From positions 43,035,001 through 43,099,000 of the forward strand of contig OY747701.1 in the NCBI GenBank assembly GCA_963556495.2: DNA of 64,000 bases, given 5' to 3'. Position 1 is the first letter of the stretch, and the number at the start of each line of letters is the position of its first letter. Below, in pieces: positions 1 through 10,282 of this stretch. Made by a program: the position numbers and the translations under genes. This DNA comes from Valencia hispanica (lineage: Eukaryota; Chordata; Actinopteri; Cyprinodontiformes; Valenciidae). The notes under the pieces were generated by a model, which saw only the letters and a list, made by a program, of their open reading frames with translations, ran no database searches and had not been told where the DNA came from.

Positions 1-48
1 GACACCTTCCTGCCGTGGGCAATCATTTGAGCGACTGCTGCCAATAAC
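1..48 (+). repeat. Possible Rex1 3' end, cut by window edge
   Basis: The first bases resemble the end of the Rex1 coding region seen at about 39410-39440, where a CCTTCCTGCC motif is followed by a short run coding for Ala-Ile. Only about 25 bases can be compared and the rest of the element would lie outside the window. The call is tentative. Confidence 0.25.
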
Positions 49-1299
49 TGTAATGTTCTCTCTCTCTAATGATGATACATTTTCTCATGTATGTCTGTGT
101 TTAACTTTGTCCATCTCTTATACAAAAGCACTGAAGGAGCTATTCCTACCACTAACAATATATACTTTGTTATTCATCCTATTAACTATTACTAGTTTAG
201 AGTTTAACTGTTTGGCTGTTTCTCTCCTACATGAAAGCATTAACAGTTACTCTGTTACTCTGTTTCCTTCTTGCCTTATAAATTCTAATCTATAACTACT
301 GTAGTGATTTAATATAAATGTTTCTCTGCTTGTATTGGTCTCATTTGCAACTGCATTTTCCTTTTCACTTCTTTTCAGTATTAAAAAATTATTCACTTTC
401 TTCACTTTGCCCTTTAATACTGTTCAAACAAAAGATAGGTAGAACAATCTTGGCGAGGTTTGTGTATCTCAAACGTAAAGAAAATTATATAAACATAAAC
501 AAAAATTTGTTTACCTTTGACCTTCATCTTCAACCTTAATGACCCTAAGGTGACTGTTTTTCCTTTTGGGATTGTGTACGGCTTTGTAAACAAAACTTTA
601 TATTTCTTTTTTTTTTACTTATAACCAAATATTTATAACACCAAATTTAGAAAAAGGTTTTTTTACAAATCATTTCAAGATACAGTACTCTATTCATCAG
701 TCAACAGTCTAAAGCAAAAACATTAAAATTATTTTGCTATCAGTGACATTTTTGAGTAAACCCTAACTAACTCTTTGTATTAAAATTGCCAGATAACCAA
801 CAGTGAACGTAATTTGGTTGACGGCAGGAATTTAAGAAAAATCGGATTATTGTTTACATTCAAGATTCTGTGGTGCATCCGTGGTTCCATGTGAACGTCT
901 CTTAGGGATTATTGGTTCACATCACTCCCTGCTCTGCTGCGTTTGTAGTCTGCAGAAAGAGACACAATTATGTCTTGTGCTGTTGGTCGGTTTGATAAGA
1001 ACAACAAATGCGCATTTCATCGACTCGCCCCTTTCAAGGTTAACAAAGGAGGTCTTTGCTTGCAAGTGATCAGAAGAACCGATTAAAATGAGCAGATTAT
1101 TAAAAATGCAAAAAGCTGCACCAATAACTTCACATCAGTTAAGCCTTGGCTAAAAAAACAAGCTAACATAACTAAACAACACTGCAGCTGCAAGATAACT
1201 GTATATAATAACAGGGGGAACCGAGTTATTTAAAGGTTCTGTGTCAAACCATTTGCGCACGCATTACGGTGTTGATAAACAAATAATTCCTCTATTGTT
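49..1299. other. No gene seen; AT-rich unique sequence
   Basis: This stretch is AT-rich with several T and A runs. Open frames of 60-80 codons occur on the plus strand, but they are low in complexity, start without context and resemble no family I recognise. No repeat boundary, RNA gene or splice-flanked coding stretch was found. Confidence 0.6.
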
Positions 1300-1439
1300 C
1301 CAAAAAATTCTATTTAAAAATATGTTATTGATCCCAGAGAGAAATTAAGTGTTGCTGTAGCTTAGTGAAATTGAGCAGCCTCTTGCCTGAAGACTCTCTA
1401 TTGTTGTAGTCCCATGAAGAGGATGCTCAGGGTTGTCCA
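1300..1439 (-). repeat. Rex1 retrotransposon 3' end, 5'-truncated
   Basis: Read on the minus strand, this matches the 3' end of the Rex1 copy at 39305-39530. Shared features are the TGGACAACC start, the CATCCTCTTCATG block, the CTTCAG run and the CTCTGGGATCAATAA tail. The stretch coding for the CNTDRYRKSFLP-type C-terminus in the other copy is missing here, so this copy has an internal deletion as well as a 5' truncation. It has no coding capacity. Confidence 0.75.
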
Positions 1440-1512
1440 AAATTAATAAGAAACAGTCAGTTTTAGATTCATAAAATGTTAAACAATTAGTTTGCCTTAG
1501 CAACTGGCTAAA

Positions 1513-1782
1513 AGGCAAGGCAAGGCAATTTTATTTGTATAGCACACTTTCAACAACAAGGTGATTCAAGGTGGTTTACATGGTTAAGAGGTAAAATAAA
1601 AATAGCAGTAAAACACAGACAAAGCATATAAAGTAAAAACAGCAATAAAGCAAGCATAAACAGATACATCAATGCATTACAAAACATATAATGTAAAAAC
1701 AGCAAGAAGCATACACACAGCATGATACATCCAAGCATTACTTAAAGGCAGCTCTAAACAGAAAGATGACAGTTTTTAACCA
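1513..1782 (-). repeat. L2-clade LINE 3' end with 60-bp tandem repeat
   Basis: On the minus strand this begins with the last codons of an L2-type ORF2 (a KTxxFLFRAAFK-like end followed by a stop near 1741) and runs through the 3' UTR to a tail with the typical TGTGCTATACAAATAAA block and GCCTT repeats. The UTR contains two imperfect copies of a 60-bp unit, at 1621-1680 and 1681-1741, each with a GTAAAAACAGCAA core. It is 5'-truncated and non-coding. Confidence 0.65.
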
Positions 1783-1818
1783 GCCCAACATTTTTGATAA
1801 ATTTCAGGAAAATGTTCT

Positions 1819-3056
1819 GTGTTGCTGATGCTGGATCTCACTTCAGCTTTTGACACTGTCGACCATCCAACTTTGATAAATAGGCTTAGGTGCTGGGCTG
1901 GTGTGTCAGGCAAGGCTCTAGAATGGCTTTCTTCCTACCTGTTAAACAGATCAGTTTTCCTGGCTTCCTCATCCTACAGATCAGCATCCTTTTCTGTTCA
2001 GTATGGGGTCCCTCAGGTTTCTGTTTTGGAACCCATGCTGTTTTTGCTGTATCTCCTTCCTCTTGGCACTATTTTGTCCTCCTTCAAGGACATTTCCTAT
2101 CATGGCTATGCTGATGACATACAGCGTCTTATTTCAGTCTATCCAAATGAAATGAAATATCTAAGCTCCACAGTCTTTTACTTTGCCCAAATGCTGTTAA
2201 ATCCTGGATGGCTGAAAACGTTTTGCAACTCAATGAACAAAAGACAGATATTATTTTTGCCTCTGGAAAAAACTTTGAAAAGATCAAGGACTTCTTGGAA
2301 CCCCTTGGTCTTATTGCAAAGCCCACTGTTAAGAACTTGGGAACATTGTTTGACTCAGGTTGCCCATCCATCCATCCATCCATTTTCTTCCGCTTATCCG
2401 GGGTCGGGTCGAGGGGGCAGCAGCTTAAGCAAGGATACCCAGACTTCCCTCTCCTCAGCCACTCAGGTTGCACTTTTGAAAATCATGTCAAATTGTTGGT
2501 TAGGTCTTGTATGTATCATCTCAGAAATATTGCTAAACTCAGCCATATAGTCTCTCGACAAGAGATGGAAACTTTAATTCATGCTTTTGTGTCTTCACGG
2601 TTGGATTATTGTAATGCACTGTATACATGTTTATCTGGAGCAACCCTTGATCGCTTGCAGACTGTTCAAAACGCTGCTGCGAGGCTATTAACAAGGTCCT
2701 CAAAATATTGCCATATAACTCCTCTACTCATGGAACTTAACTGGCTTCCAATCTCCTACCATGTGAAATTTAAAATTCTTGTGTTGACATGGAGAGCTCT
2801 ACATGGACAAACCCCTGAGTACATCTCAGAACTTCTGATCCCCTACACTCCATCGAGAATGCTGAGGTCATGCATGCAGAACCTCTTGTCCGTTCCCCAT
2901 TCTAGACTGAAAACAAAAGGTGACCGAGCTTTCTCCGTGGCGGCTCAGACACTTTGGAACTTGTTGCCTTTATCACTGAGATCTGTGGACACTGTTGCTG
3001 CTTTTAAAGGCCAGCTTAAAACTTATCTTTTCAAATCTGCTTTTAATTTGATTTAG
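1819..3056 (+). pseudogene. L2 reverse transcriptase fragment, frameshifted
   Basis: This would encode the C-terminal part of an L2-clade ORF2 protein, which reverse transcribes the element RNA at the target site. Motif A reads LDLTSAFDTVDH. The next block is GVPQVS where the family has GVPQGS, and the catalytic block is YADD at codons 97-100. A frameshift between about 2160 and 2207 moves the reading to another frame, which then stays open from 2208 to the stop at 3056 through the post-RT domain. The second frame also runs without a stop through the Rex3 insertion, which adds exactly 36 codons. The N-terminal endonuclease, the frameshift and the altered motif B make this a dead copy. Confidence 0.85.
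2364..2460 (-). mobile_element. Rex3 (RTE) 3' fragment inserted in L2
   Basis: On the minus strand this encodes the last residues of the Rex3 ORF2 (a DPTPDKRKKMDGW-like end) and finishes in GATG repeats, seen on the plus strand as CATC repeats at 2364-2380. The insertion is flanked by the 11-bp direct repeat ACTCAGGTTGC at 2353-2363 and 2461-2471, a clean target-site duplication. It is strongly 5'-truncated, about 97 bp plus the duplication. Compare the copy at 13037-13396. Confidence 0.9.
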
Positions 3057-3310
3057 CGGTTTTATTCACCTATCTAATGTTCCTATTCTCTGTTGTGAAG
3101 CACTTTGTGATTTTTATCTTGAAAGGTGCTATATAAATAAAGTTTTACTTACTTACTTACTTACTAGAAAGATGAATTGGTTAAAAGGGCCACGTGTAAA
3201 TGTGATAGTGGAGTTCAAAACAAAAGTTCCATGAATCTATCTTTTATTTCCCTAAAAAACGAGCAATAGCTTCCAGTTTTGTCCTTAAATTGAACTTCTT
3301 CAATAATATT

Positions 3311-3402
3311 TAGGAATGTGAATTAATCGTGAATAATCTTGATTCATTCACAGCTACCCTGTAATTAATTAGATTAAATTTTTTAATTGCTTGACAGCCC
3401 TA
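3311..3402. repeat. hAT-like MITE fragment
   Basis: The 92-bp stretch starts TAGGAATGTGAATTAA and ends TTGACAGCCCTA, so both ends read TAGG followed by an ATTAA-rich stretch on opposite strands. Short elements with a TAGGGCTGTC end and internal ATTAATC-type palindromes are common hAT derivatives in vertebrates. No 8-bp target duplication was recognised, so the superfamily is a likely but unproven call. Confidence 0.5.
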
Positions 3403-3612
3403 CTTTAAATAAAAATTTGTTGTTCACCCTCATCTTTCCTGCTTGTGAGCCAGCACGCATGGAAATGCCATGAAATCTGAGTTACTAAGGCTCCAAATCA
3501 AACACCTACTTTCTCTATATAAAATAAAGAAAGCCTGAAAGCCTTTTGTTCTATGAAAGTTACATTTTAAGTAGCTTTTTTATCACTATGAATTGAACCT
3601 TTACTGTGTATT

Positions 3613-3653
3613 ACAGACAGACAGACAGAGACAGAAATCAATCAATCAATCAA
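3613..3653. repeat. Simple repeats (ACAG)n and (ATCA)n
   Basis: A short run of ACAG units is followed by an AATC run at the left edge of the old Tc1-like remnant. Confidence 0.8.
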
Positions 3654-4308
3654 GAAGTGGGTCTTACAGTATATGGTTCTGGAAGACTTAAAATTATCAG
3701 AGAAAGGATAGATAGAGAAATATACTAAGACATTCTTGATAAGAATCTGAAGAGGAAATGAATGTTGATTTCTAGTCAAGATAATGGTCCCAAACACACA
3801 CCCAAAGAAACTACAAAAAATTTTTTAGAGAAGGAAATTAAAACTGCCAGAATGGCCCAGTCAGTCACCTGGCTTTTGTACAAATGAAAATCTATGGGAA
3901 AAATTGAAGATCAGAATACATAGAAATGATCACCAGAACCTCTAAGATCTGAAGACAATTCATGAGGAATTGTGTTTCAAAAGTCATACCTTAGCAATGC
4001 ATATGACTTATTTCTCCAAACAGGCGATATCTTGAAGTTGTCATGACCAAAAACTGCTCTTCCAGAAACTAGTACTAGTTAAACACATTTTTGTAAGTGT
4101 GTTAAATAATTACTCCCTATATTATTTCAGTTTTTACTATAAATTAATTTAACTAATTTGCTTTGATTTCTTAGTATGTTTAGATTACATGTGTTGTTAC
4201 CGACATCCGGTGATAAATACTACTGACGGTTGAACACATTGTCAAGCCCATATTAAAGTTCTGTAAATTCAGAAAGTGGGATGAGAAAAACTCAACCAAT
4301 ACCTGACA
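3654..4308 (+). pseudogene. Old Tc1-like transposase remnant
   Basis: The plus strand holds a heavily decayed Tc1/mariner transposase. Recognisable pieces include a DILDKNL-like block, a QDNGPKHTPKET-like stretch with the second catalytic aspartate (near 3785), and a C-terminal SKAY-type end. Many stops and frameshifts interrupt it. The sequence from about 4110 to 4300, including GTTGTTACCGACATC, resembles the inner part of a Tc1-type terminal repeat. The 5' half is missing, with simple repeats at that edge. The intact Tc1-like element begins immediately downstream at a TA. Confidence 0.7.
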
Positions 4309-4310
4309 TA

Positions 4311-4520
4311 CAGTGGCTTGCAAAAGTATTCGTCCCCCTTGAACTTTTCCACATTTTGTCACATTACAGCCACAAACATGAATCAATTTTATTGGAATTC
4401 CACGTGAAAGACCAATACAAAGTGGTGTACACATGAGAAGTGGAACGAAAATCATACATGACTCCGAACATTTTTTACAAATAAATAACTGAAAAGTGGG
4501 GTGTGCGTAATTATTTAGCC
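4311..4520. repeat. Left terminal inverted repeat of Tc1-like element
   Basis: The 210-bp repeat pairs with 5716-5925 in inverted orientation. The end block and an inner block at about 4505-4526 share a CCCCTTGA core, which suggests two transposase binding sites per end. Confidence 0.9.
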
Positions 4521-4527
4521 CCTTGAG

Positions 4528-5556
4528 TCAATAATCTGAATAATTTGTAGAACCACCTTTTGCTGCAATTACAGCTGTCAGTCTTTTAGGGTATGTCTCT
4601 ACCAGCTTTGCACATCTAGAGACTGAAATTCTTGCCCATTCTTCTTTGCAAAACAGCTCCAGCTCAGTCAGATTAGATGGACAGCGTTTGTGAACAGCAG
4701 TTTTCAGATCTTGCCACAGATTCTCGATTGGATTTAGATCTGGAATTTGACTGGACCATTCTAACACATGGATATGTTTTGTTTTAAACCATTCCATTGT
4801 TGCCCTGGCTTTATGTTTAGGGTCGTTGTCCGGCTGGAAGGTGAACCTCCGCCCCAGTCTCAAGTCTTTTGCAGACTCCAAGAGGTTTTCGTCTAAGATT
4901 GCCCTGTATTTGGCTCCATCCATCTTCCCATCAACTCTGACCAGCTTCCCTGTCCCTGCTGAAGAGAAGCACCCCCAGAGCATGATGCTGCCACCACCAT
5001 ATTTGACAGTGGGGATGGTGTGTTCAGAGTGATGTGCAGTGTTAGTTTTCCGCCACACATAGCGTTTTGCATTTTGCCCAAAAAGTTCAATTTTGGTCTC
5101 ATCTGACCAGAGCACCTTCTTCCACATGTTTGCTGTGTCCCCCACATGGCTTGTGGCAAACTGCAAACGGGACTTCTTATGGTTTTCTTTTAACAATGGC
5201 TTTCTTCTTGCCACTCTTCCATAAAGGCCAACTTTGTGCAGTGCACGACTAATAGTTGTCCTATGGACAAATTCCCCCACCTGAGCTGTAGATCTCTGCA
5301 GCTCGTCCAGAGTCACCATGGGGCTCTTGGCTGCATTTCTGATCAGCGCTCTCCTTGTTTGGCCTGTGAGTTTAGGTGGACGGCCCTGTCTTGGTAGGTT
5401 TACAGTTGTGCCATACTCCTTCCATTTCTGAATGATCGCTTGAACAGTGCTCCGTGGGATGTTCAAGGCTTGGGAAATCTTTTTGTAGCCTAAGCCTGCT
5501 TTAAATTTCTCAATAACTTTATCCCTGAACTGTCTGGTGTGTTCTTTGGACTTCAT
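4528..5556 (-). CDS. Tc1-like transposase, full length
   Basis: The 342-residue protein has the usual Tc1-like length. It would cut and rejoin its own element at TA sites in the nucleus. A first helix-turn-helix lies at about residues 10-50, a GRPPKL hook at 58-63 and a second helix-turn-helix at about 64-115, followed by a basic stretch near 115-130. The DDE domain shows SDETK with Asp152, a glycine-rich YGGGSIMLWGCF box at 186-197, Asp243 in QPDND and Glu278 in NPIENLW, a D-D34E spacing. The start is an ATG at 5554-5556, and the stop lies 8 bp from the left inverted repeat. Two slight departures from the family are QPDND for QQDND and SQIPDLNP for SQSPDLNP. No stop or frameshift is present, so activity is possible but untested. 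Confidence 0.95.
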   Translation of the reverse strand: MKSKEHTRQFRDKVIEKFKAGLGYKKISQALNIPRSTVQAIIQKWKEYGTTVNLPRQGRPPKLTGQTRRALIRNAAKSPMVTLDELQRSTAQVGEFVHRTTISRALHKVGLYGRVARRKPLLKENHKKSRLQFATSHVGDTANMWKKVLWSDETKIELFGQNAKRYVWRKTNTAHHSEHTIPTVKYGGGSIMLWGCFSSAGTGKLVRVDGKMDGAKYRAILDENLLESAKDLRLGRRFTFQPDNDPKHKARATMEWFKTKHIHVLEWSSQIPDLNPIENLWQDLKTAVHKRCPSNLTELELFCKEEWARISVSRCAKLVETYPKRLTAVIAAKGGSTNYSDY

Positions 5557-5715
5557 GGTGTTGTTGCTCCCAACATTCTCTTAGACAACCTCTGAGGCCG
5601 TCACAGGGCAGCTGTATTTGTACTGACATTAGATTACACACAGGTGCACTCTATTTAGTCATTAGCACTCATCAGGCAATGTCTATGGGCAACTGACTGC
5701 ACTCAGACCAAAGGG

Positions 5716-5925
5716 AGCTGAATAATTACGCACACCCCACTTTTCAGTTATTTATTTGTCAAAAATGTTTGGAATCATGTATGATTTTCGTTCCAGTTCT
5801 CACGTGTACACCACTTTGTATTGGTCTTTCACGTGGAATTCCAATAAAATTGATTCATGTTTGTGGCTGTAATGTGACAAAATGTGGAAAAGTTCAAGGG
5901 GGCCGAATACTTTTGCAAGCCACTG
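5716..5925. repeat. Right terminal inverted repeat of Tc1-like element
   Basis: This is the inverted partner of 4311-4520. It differs at scattered positions such as TCGG for TCGT next to the end block and CACGTGAG for CACATGAG, which indicates a fairly recent element. Confidence 0.9.
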
Positions 5926-6802
5926 TATTAACTAGTGACTTTCCCAACTTGACATTAATTGAAGTGGACATAATGATTTGCTTTTAAAACATCTTAAAAT
6001 ATCAACAAAACTCCTCTTTTTATTCACAAAATTCCTTTGTCAAACTCTGGAGTGTTGGAGCACAATTCTACAATATAACAGCTTTATAAATCTTTAAAGG
6101 AATACACAAGGGAATATGTTTTTTCTAATATGGTGGTTTATAACAGACTATTTTGACTGCAGATAGGAAGTATGTCTGGAGAAAAAAGGAGTTGCTTTTT
6201 ATTAAAGAATATACTGGAGATACATGGAAAATGGTAATGTCTCAGGGCAGGATATATAAAGCCTTATGAACAGAAGCAGAATATATGAAGTGAATACTGT
6301 GATGTGTTTTACATAAAAGCTGCCTTAAATGTCTCAAGCTATAACACACTCACAAAACTACAAAATTGGCAGAAATAGGCCAGACAGAAGGTGACTTAAT
6401 ACATCCAAGTCTGGCCCCACAGTGATGGATGAGTTCAGACCTCCCATAGCGAGTTGGGGCGTTCCACAACATTGATAGAGAGAGAAAAAAATGGGACATT
6501 TTGTATTTCAAAGAGGGAGAGTGACTGCAGGAGAAAGAGACAATGAGTTTTGCGCATGAGTGTGAATACCAGGAATATGCTGGTGCATGCTCATGCATGT
6601 GTGTCTTTGTGTTGTGTGTGTGTGCACATGTGGCAGTTGATGGCAGTTGTCCACTGAAGTAGAGCACAGACTGACACTGATGGAGAGTTTCTAGGGAGAC
6701 AGGAAAAGCAAGGGAGATGAGTAGGGAGAGAAGACATGTTAGTGCCATTGGAGGTTGATGACTTGAGTAAAAAAGAAAGAGAGAGCCCTCATACTGACAA
6801 CA

Positions 6803-6806
6803 GAGC

Positions 6807-6838
<32 letters not shown>

Positions 6839-6850
6839 GAGCGAGAGCGA
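6803..6850. repeat. (GA)n microsatellite
   Basis: This is an interrupted GA tract with GCGA variants. Confidence 0.95.
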
Positions 6851-7100
6851 TGTCTTGACTGGCAGAAGGGGGAGAGATATTCCATTATGGGAAAATGAGT
6901 CTGTTGTCTTCAGCACTGTTGTGGAACGCTTCATGGAGGAAGTAACGTCACAAGCTCACAGCCCATAAAATGTGATTCCTGATAGAAATAAATCTGATTC
7001 CAAAAGAAGCATGTGATCCAGTTTATCAGCAGAGAACAGGTGGAGACATTACACCAAGGGAATTTGCCATGCCTATCTAAATGACTTAATGTAGCCTATT

Positions 7101-7137
7101 TAATAATAATAATAATAATAATACTAACAATAATAAT
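7101..7137. repeat. (AAT)n microsatellite
   Basis: About eight TAA units are followed by imperfect TAATAA units. Confidence 0.9.
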
Positions 7138-9654
7138 AGTGACTAGTTGTTTAATTTATTTAATAAAGTGACTCAACCAGGAGGGCAGTCTGACTTTTTT
7201 CAACTTAATTCAGATATTTGACTTCTTAGTTGTACTCAAACCGTATAAAACATGCAATCCACAGATGTTCAGGTGATAATTAAGTATAAGACAGAAAGTA
7301 ACTTAACAAGTAACTTAATCTGTTCTGAAGCAGACTGTACCTTTTATACCCTTCATTCAAATACACCTGCAATATACAAAATGGAGGCCCATCATAAACA
7401 GCACACTTAGGCTTAAACAAATGACTGTACATCATATTCTTTGAAATGCACTTAATTTCTTTAGGTTTAGACACAAATAGGAAAAGGATTTTAGAAAACT
7501 CAGCAGCTTTAGGATAAGCAATTGGTTCCATCATTAAGTTTTTCCTATATGTAAAAACTATTTCCATATTCAACTTCTAGTTTAAATGACTGGACATATG
7601 AATGACTGTTTTAAGCCAAATGTTTTTACAAAAACCTTTACCTTACCTTGACATGTGTAAATCAACCAAGGCTATAACCTTTCAACACGTATCTGGTATT
7701 TACTTTGGTGAATCAAAGTAATTTAATCTAAATGTAAAGACTAAAAAGAGGAGAAATAAGTGAACAGAGTCAGTCTGAAGAAACTTTTTTTAATGATGTA
7801 GATGTACAATGTAAAAAATTTTGTTTGTTTAATCATTTTCAAACTTTCAGAATGTTAAAGGTATTTTAAAGGATTTTACTGAATTTCAGGAAAGAACCGC
7901 CCTCCCCACATTTTGAAAAAATGCGGCTGCGTAACATTCTAACTGCTCCTGAGAGGACACGCCTAGTTATCCTGGTGCATACTCTGTTTTACAAGTTGCT
8001 GTGTGCATCACAGGACACGCTCACTGTAACCACTAGGTTGATTATCAGCTCAGAATCAAATGAATCTTCCCCGTAAAGCTACAAAATAGAAGTAGATAAC
8101 TAGTTCTAGCAGTAATCTGAAATGCATTTCTCCACATAGCACGCTGAACTTTAGCTTAGCTGTCGAGTAGAAACTTGGCGAGGGAGGCATCAGTAGGAAG
8201 CCCAACCTTGGCTTTCAGCACTTGTCATCATTGGAAAGAATCTCCTATAAAAATCTGGTCTTGTTTCTCTCTTCTAAGGCCTTTCTCTTCTTCTCATGCA
8301 CTTTGAGGACACCTTTTCTCTAGCGACTCAGCCAATTTCAGAAGAACTAGGTGAGAACTGCGAGGTAGAGTGAATGGATGAAGGTGTAGCGTGCGCAGGA
8401 AGGTAAAACTATCCCAGGGAGGACCATGTTCGACGACCTTACGTTCAAATATCACCAGAATGATTGGCAGCTAAGAGGACCAGTAGTCTAGGTGATCCAC
8501 CCGGAAGAAAGAGATCCTCCACAATACCTTTAACATTTAATGTTTTCACAAACAACACAATGTTATCAACAATTACTTCTATTGCAAACTTTGCAAACAA
8601 GATTTGTTGCAAGAGTTATTTCAATTGCATTTGACTGTGTACGTGCAAATAATAAACTAGAAACTCGGTATACATCATATCGCAGAATTAAATCCTGTCT
8701 CTGATTACCGTCTGTTGAGCTCCTTGTTATGAGCACAGAAAGCATTCCTTTCCTTGATGTCGAAACATCCTTGTAATCCAGAGTGATGAACCCACAGCGT
8801 GCCTCAGCCTCTGTCTTCCAAAAACTGGACAATTAACAATGCATTACATGTGTTAGGGGTTTATTTATGACGCTCAAACAGTTAACAAATCATGATTTGT
8901 GTAATGTTGGGTCTCAGTGGAAATTTAGCTGAGTTCCAGCAACTTGACAGCTGTATTTCATAACGACCCATCCACGCAAAGCTCCATAACACTGATTTAA
9001 GTCCCTGTCTGAAGCAGCCAGCGCACACACTGCGGAGCTGTATTACTTTATCATTCCCAGTATCCATCTCCCACAACAAAACAAGCTGCAGAATAAGCAC
9101 AATATGAGTTAAGTGGTGCTAAAGTTAAAGAGTTGTTGATTTGTTGTCTGGCTGGCAGTTTGTGTCAAGGGAAGTAGTAGGATAACAAATGAAAACAACA
9201 GGACGTGAAGGATGGGGGAGAAACAGAGAAAGAAGGGTTCTCAAGTTTCACAAAATGTACAGCACAACACAAAGGCAAAAATAGCACAAAAAAATTTAAA
9301 AGAACAAATAGACTGCCAAGCAGAGGAAAAGCAAGCAGAGAATGCAAATGACAGGGGAGAGTATCGCAGAAATGATTCCAGCTATTACAATTATCATTAG
9401 CATGTGTTGTAGGCACTAAGTCAGCTCATTATCATGGATCCCATCATCATGCTAATTGTGGAGGATGCCGTGTTTTACCATGCAGGGGGGCTCTCTGTTA
9501 CAAGGGGGAGAATTCACCACGAAAAACTCATGGTGAACTAAATGCCTGACTAACTCTAGCTGTCAATGCACAGCTTTTGGTTCACAGCTACACACTTTTC
9601 ATTCACAGGCAGGCTTGTAGCTCTGAAAGCACTGTTAATAACTGAGAAATTAGA

Positions 9655-10275
9655 TTGTTATTCATTTATTTTAATCTTAATTTAACCAAGAAAAGTTCAA
9701 GAGAGATTAAAACATCTTTTTCAAGGGAGTCCTGGTCAAGAGGCAGCAAAGTTAAATTTTTACAATGAGTTACACAAATAAAATTACATTCACAGTTATA
9801 AAAAGCAGTTACTATACAGGGACGCTGTCTCAAGTGCTCTCAGTCTGGATTTAAAGGTGTTCAAAGAAATATGCTCAGTTAATTTCCAGTCTTCTTCAAC
9901 CCATTCCATACAGAAGGAGCACAGAAAATGAAAGCCATTTGTCCCAGTTCTGTGCAGGGAAATTGAACACAAAGAAACAATTCAACATTTGAATGCAAAG
10001 TTTAAGAAACAACACTTCTCCATTAGATTGATTTACAGACGTAAGTGGTCAGTAGTCCAAGCCTGGTCTTATAAATGAAAGTGTACCAATGTCCCAACCT
10101 CCTGGTGGTCAAAGAAGCCCATCCCACTTGAGAATACAATTCACAATGATGGGTCAAGGCTCTACATTTAGTAATAAACCTCAGAGAGGCATGATAAACA
10201 ATGTCAATCTTATGAAAACACTGAGCTGAGGCATTCATATACAAAAGGTCTCCATATTCCAGAACAGATCAAAAA
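9655..10275 (-). pseudogene. LINE ORF2 C-terminus and 3' UTR
   Basis: On the minus strand this fragment encodes a post-RT domain. A LEYGDLLYM-like block near 10245-10265 is followed by about 70 open codons (10023-10244) with ITKCRALTHHC and TTRRLGHWYTFIYK motifs. Such a C-terminus is typical of several fish non-LTR retrotransposons of the Jockey/CR1/L2 assemblage. The 3' UTR runs to about 9655 and ends in a GGTTAAATTAAGATTAAAAT-type tail. The reverse transcriptase core is absent because the GC-rich repeat starts at about 10283. I cannot place it in a named family. Confidence 0.65.
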
Positions 10276-10282
10276 TATTGCA

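Larger units (their letters stand above)
1804..3165 (+). mobile_element. L2-clade LINE fragment (RT to 3' end)
   Basis: This is a 5'-truncated L2-type (Maui-like) LINE. It starts inside the reverse transcriptase at motif A and continues through the post-RT region, with RNAAARLL-like and LNWLP motifs. The 3' UTR ends in GGTGCTATATAAATAAAG and a (TTAC)5 tail at about 3146-3165. A Rex3 fragment is inserted at 2364-2460. The element lies directly after the oppositely oriented L2 tail at 1513-1782; whether the two belong to one event cannot be told. Confidence 0.85.
4311..5925 (-). mobile_element. Complete Tc1-like DNA transposon
   Basis: The 1615-bp element is bounded by a TA dinucleotide at 4309-4310 and 5926-5927, the usual Tc1/mariner target duplication. 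Terminal inverted repeats of about 210 bp (4311-4520 and 5716-5925) both begin CAGTGGCTTGCAAAAGTATT and differ at roughly eight positions by eye. Each repeat contains an outer and an inner copy of a block ending CCCCTTGA or a close variant, consistent with the IR/DR arrangement of some Tc1-like elements. One uninterrupted transposase gene fills the interior on the minus strand. It is inserted next to an older Tc1-like remnant. Confidence 0.95.
5928..9654. other. No gene seen; mostly unique sequence with microsatellites
   Basis: No recognisable gene or dispersed element was found. Simple repeats occur at 6803-6850 and 7101-7137. A minus-strand frame across 6350-6934 owes its length to the GA run. 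Two minus-strand open stretches near 8566-8832 and 8882-9100 have ordinary amino-acid composition, but I recognise no family in them. A third at 9165-9416 is also unrecognised. Confidence 0.55.

Noticed and set aside
53..539. Two plus-strand open frames of 70-80 codons
   Set aside because: They are low in complexity and hydrophobic because of T-rich DNA, with no domain, splice or promoter context.
6350..6934. Minus-strand open frame of 194 codons
   Set aside because: Its length depends on a GA microsatellite that translates as Leu-Ser repeats; no domain was recognised.
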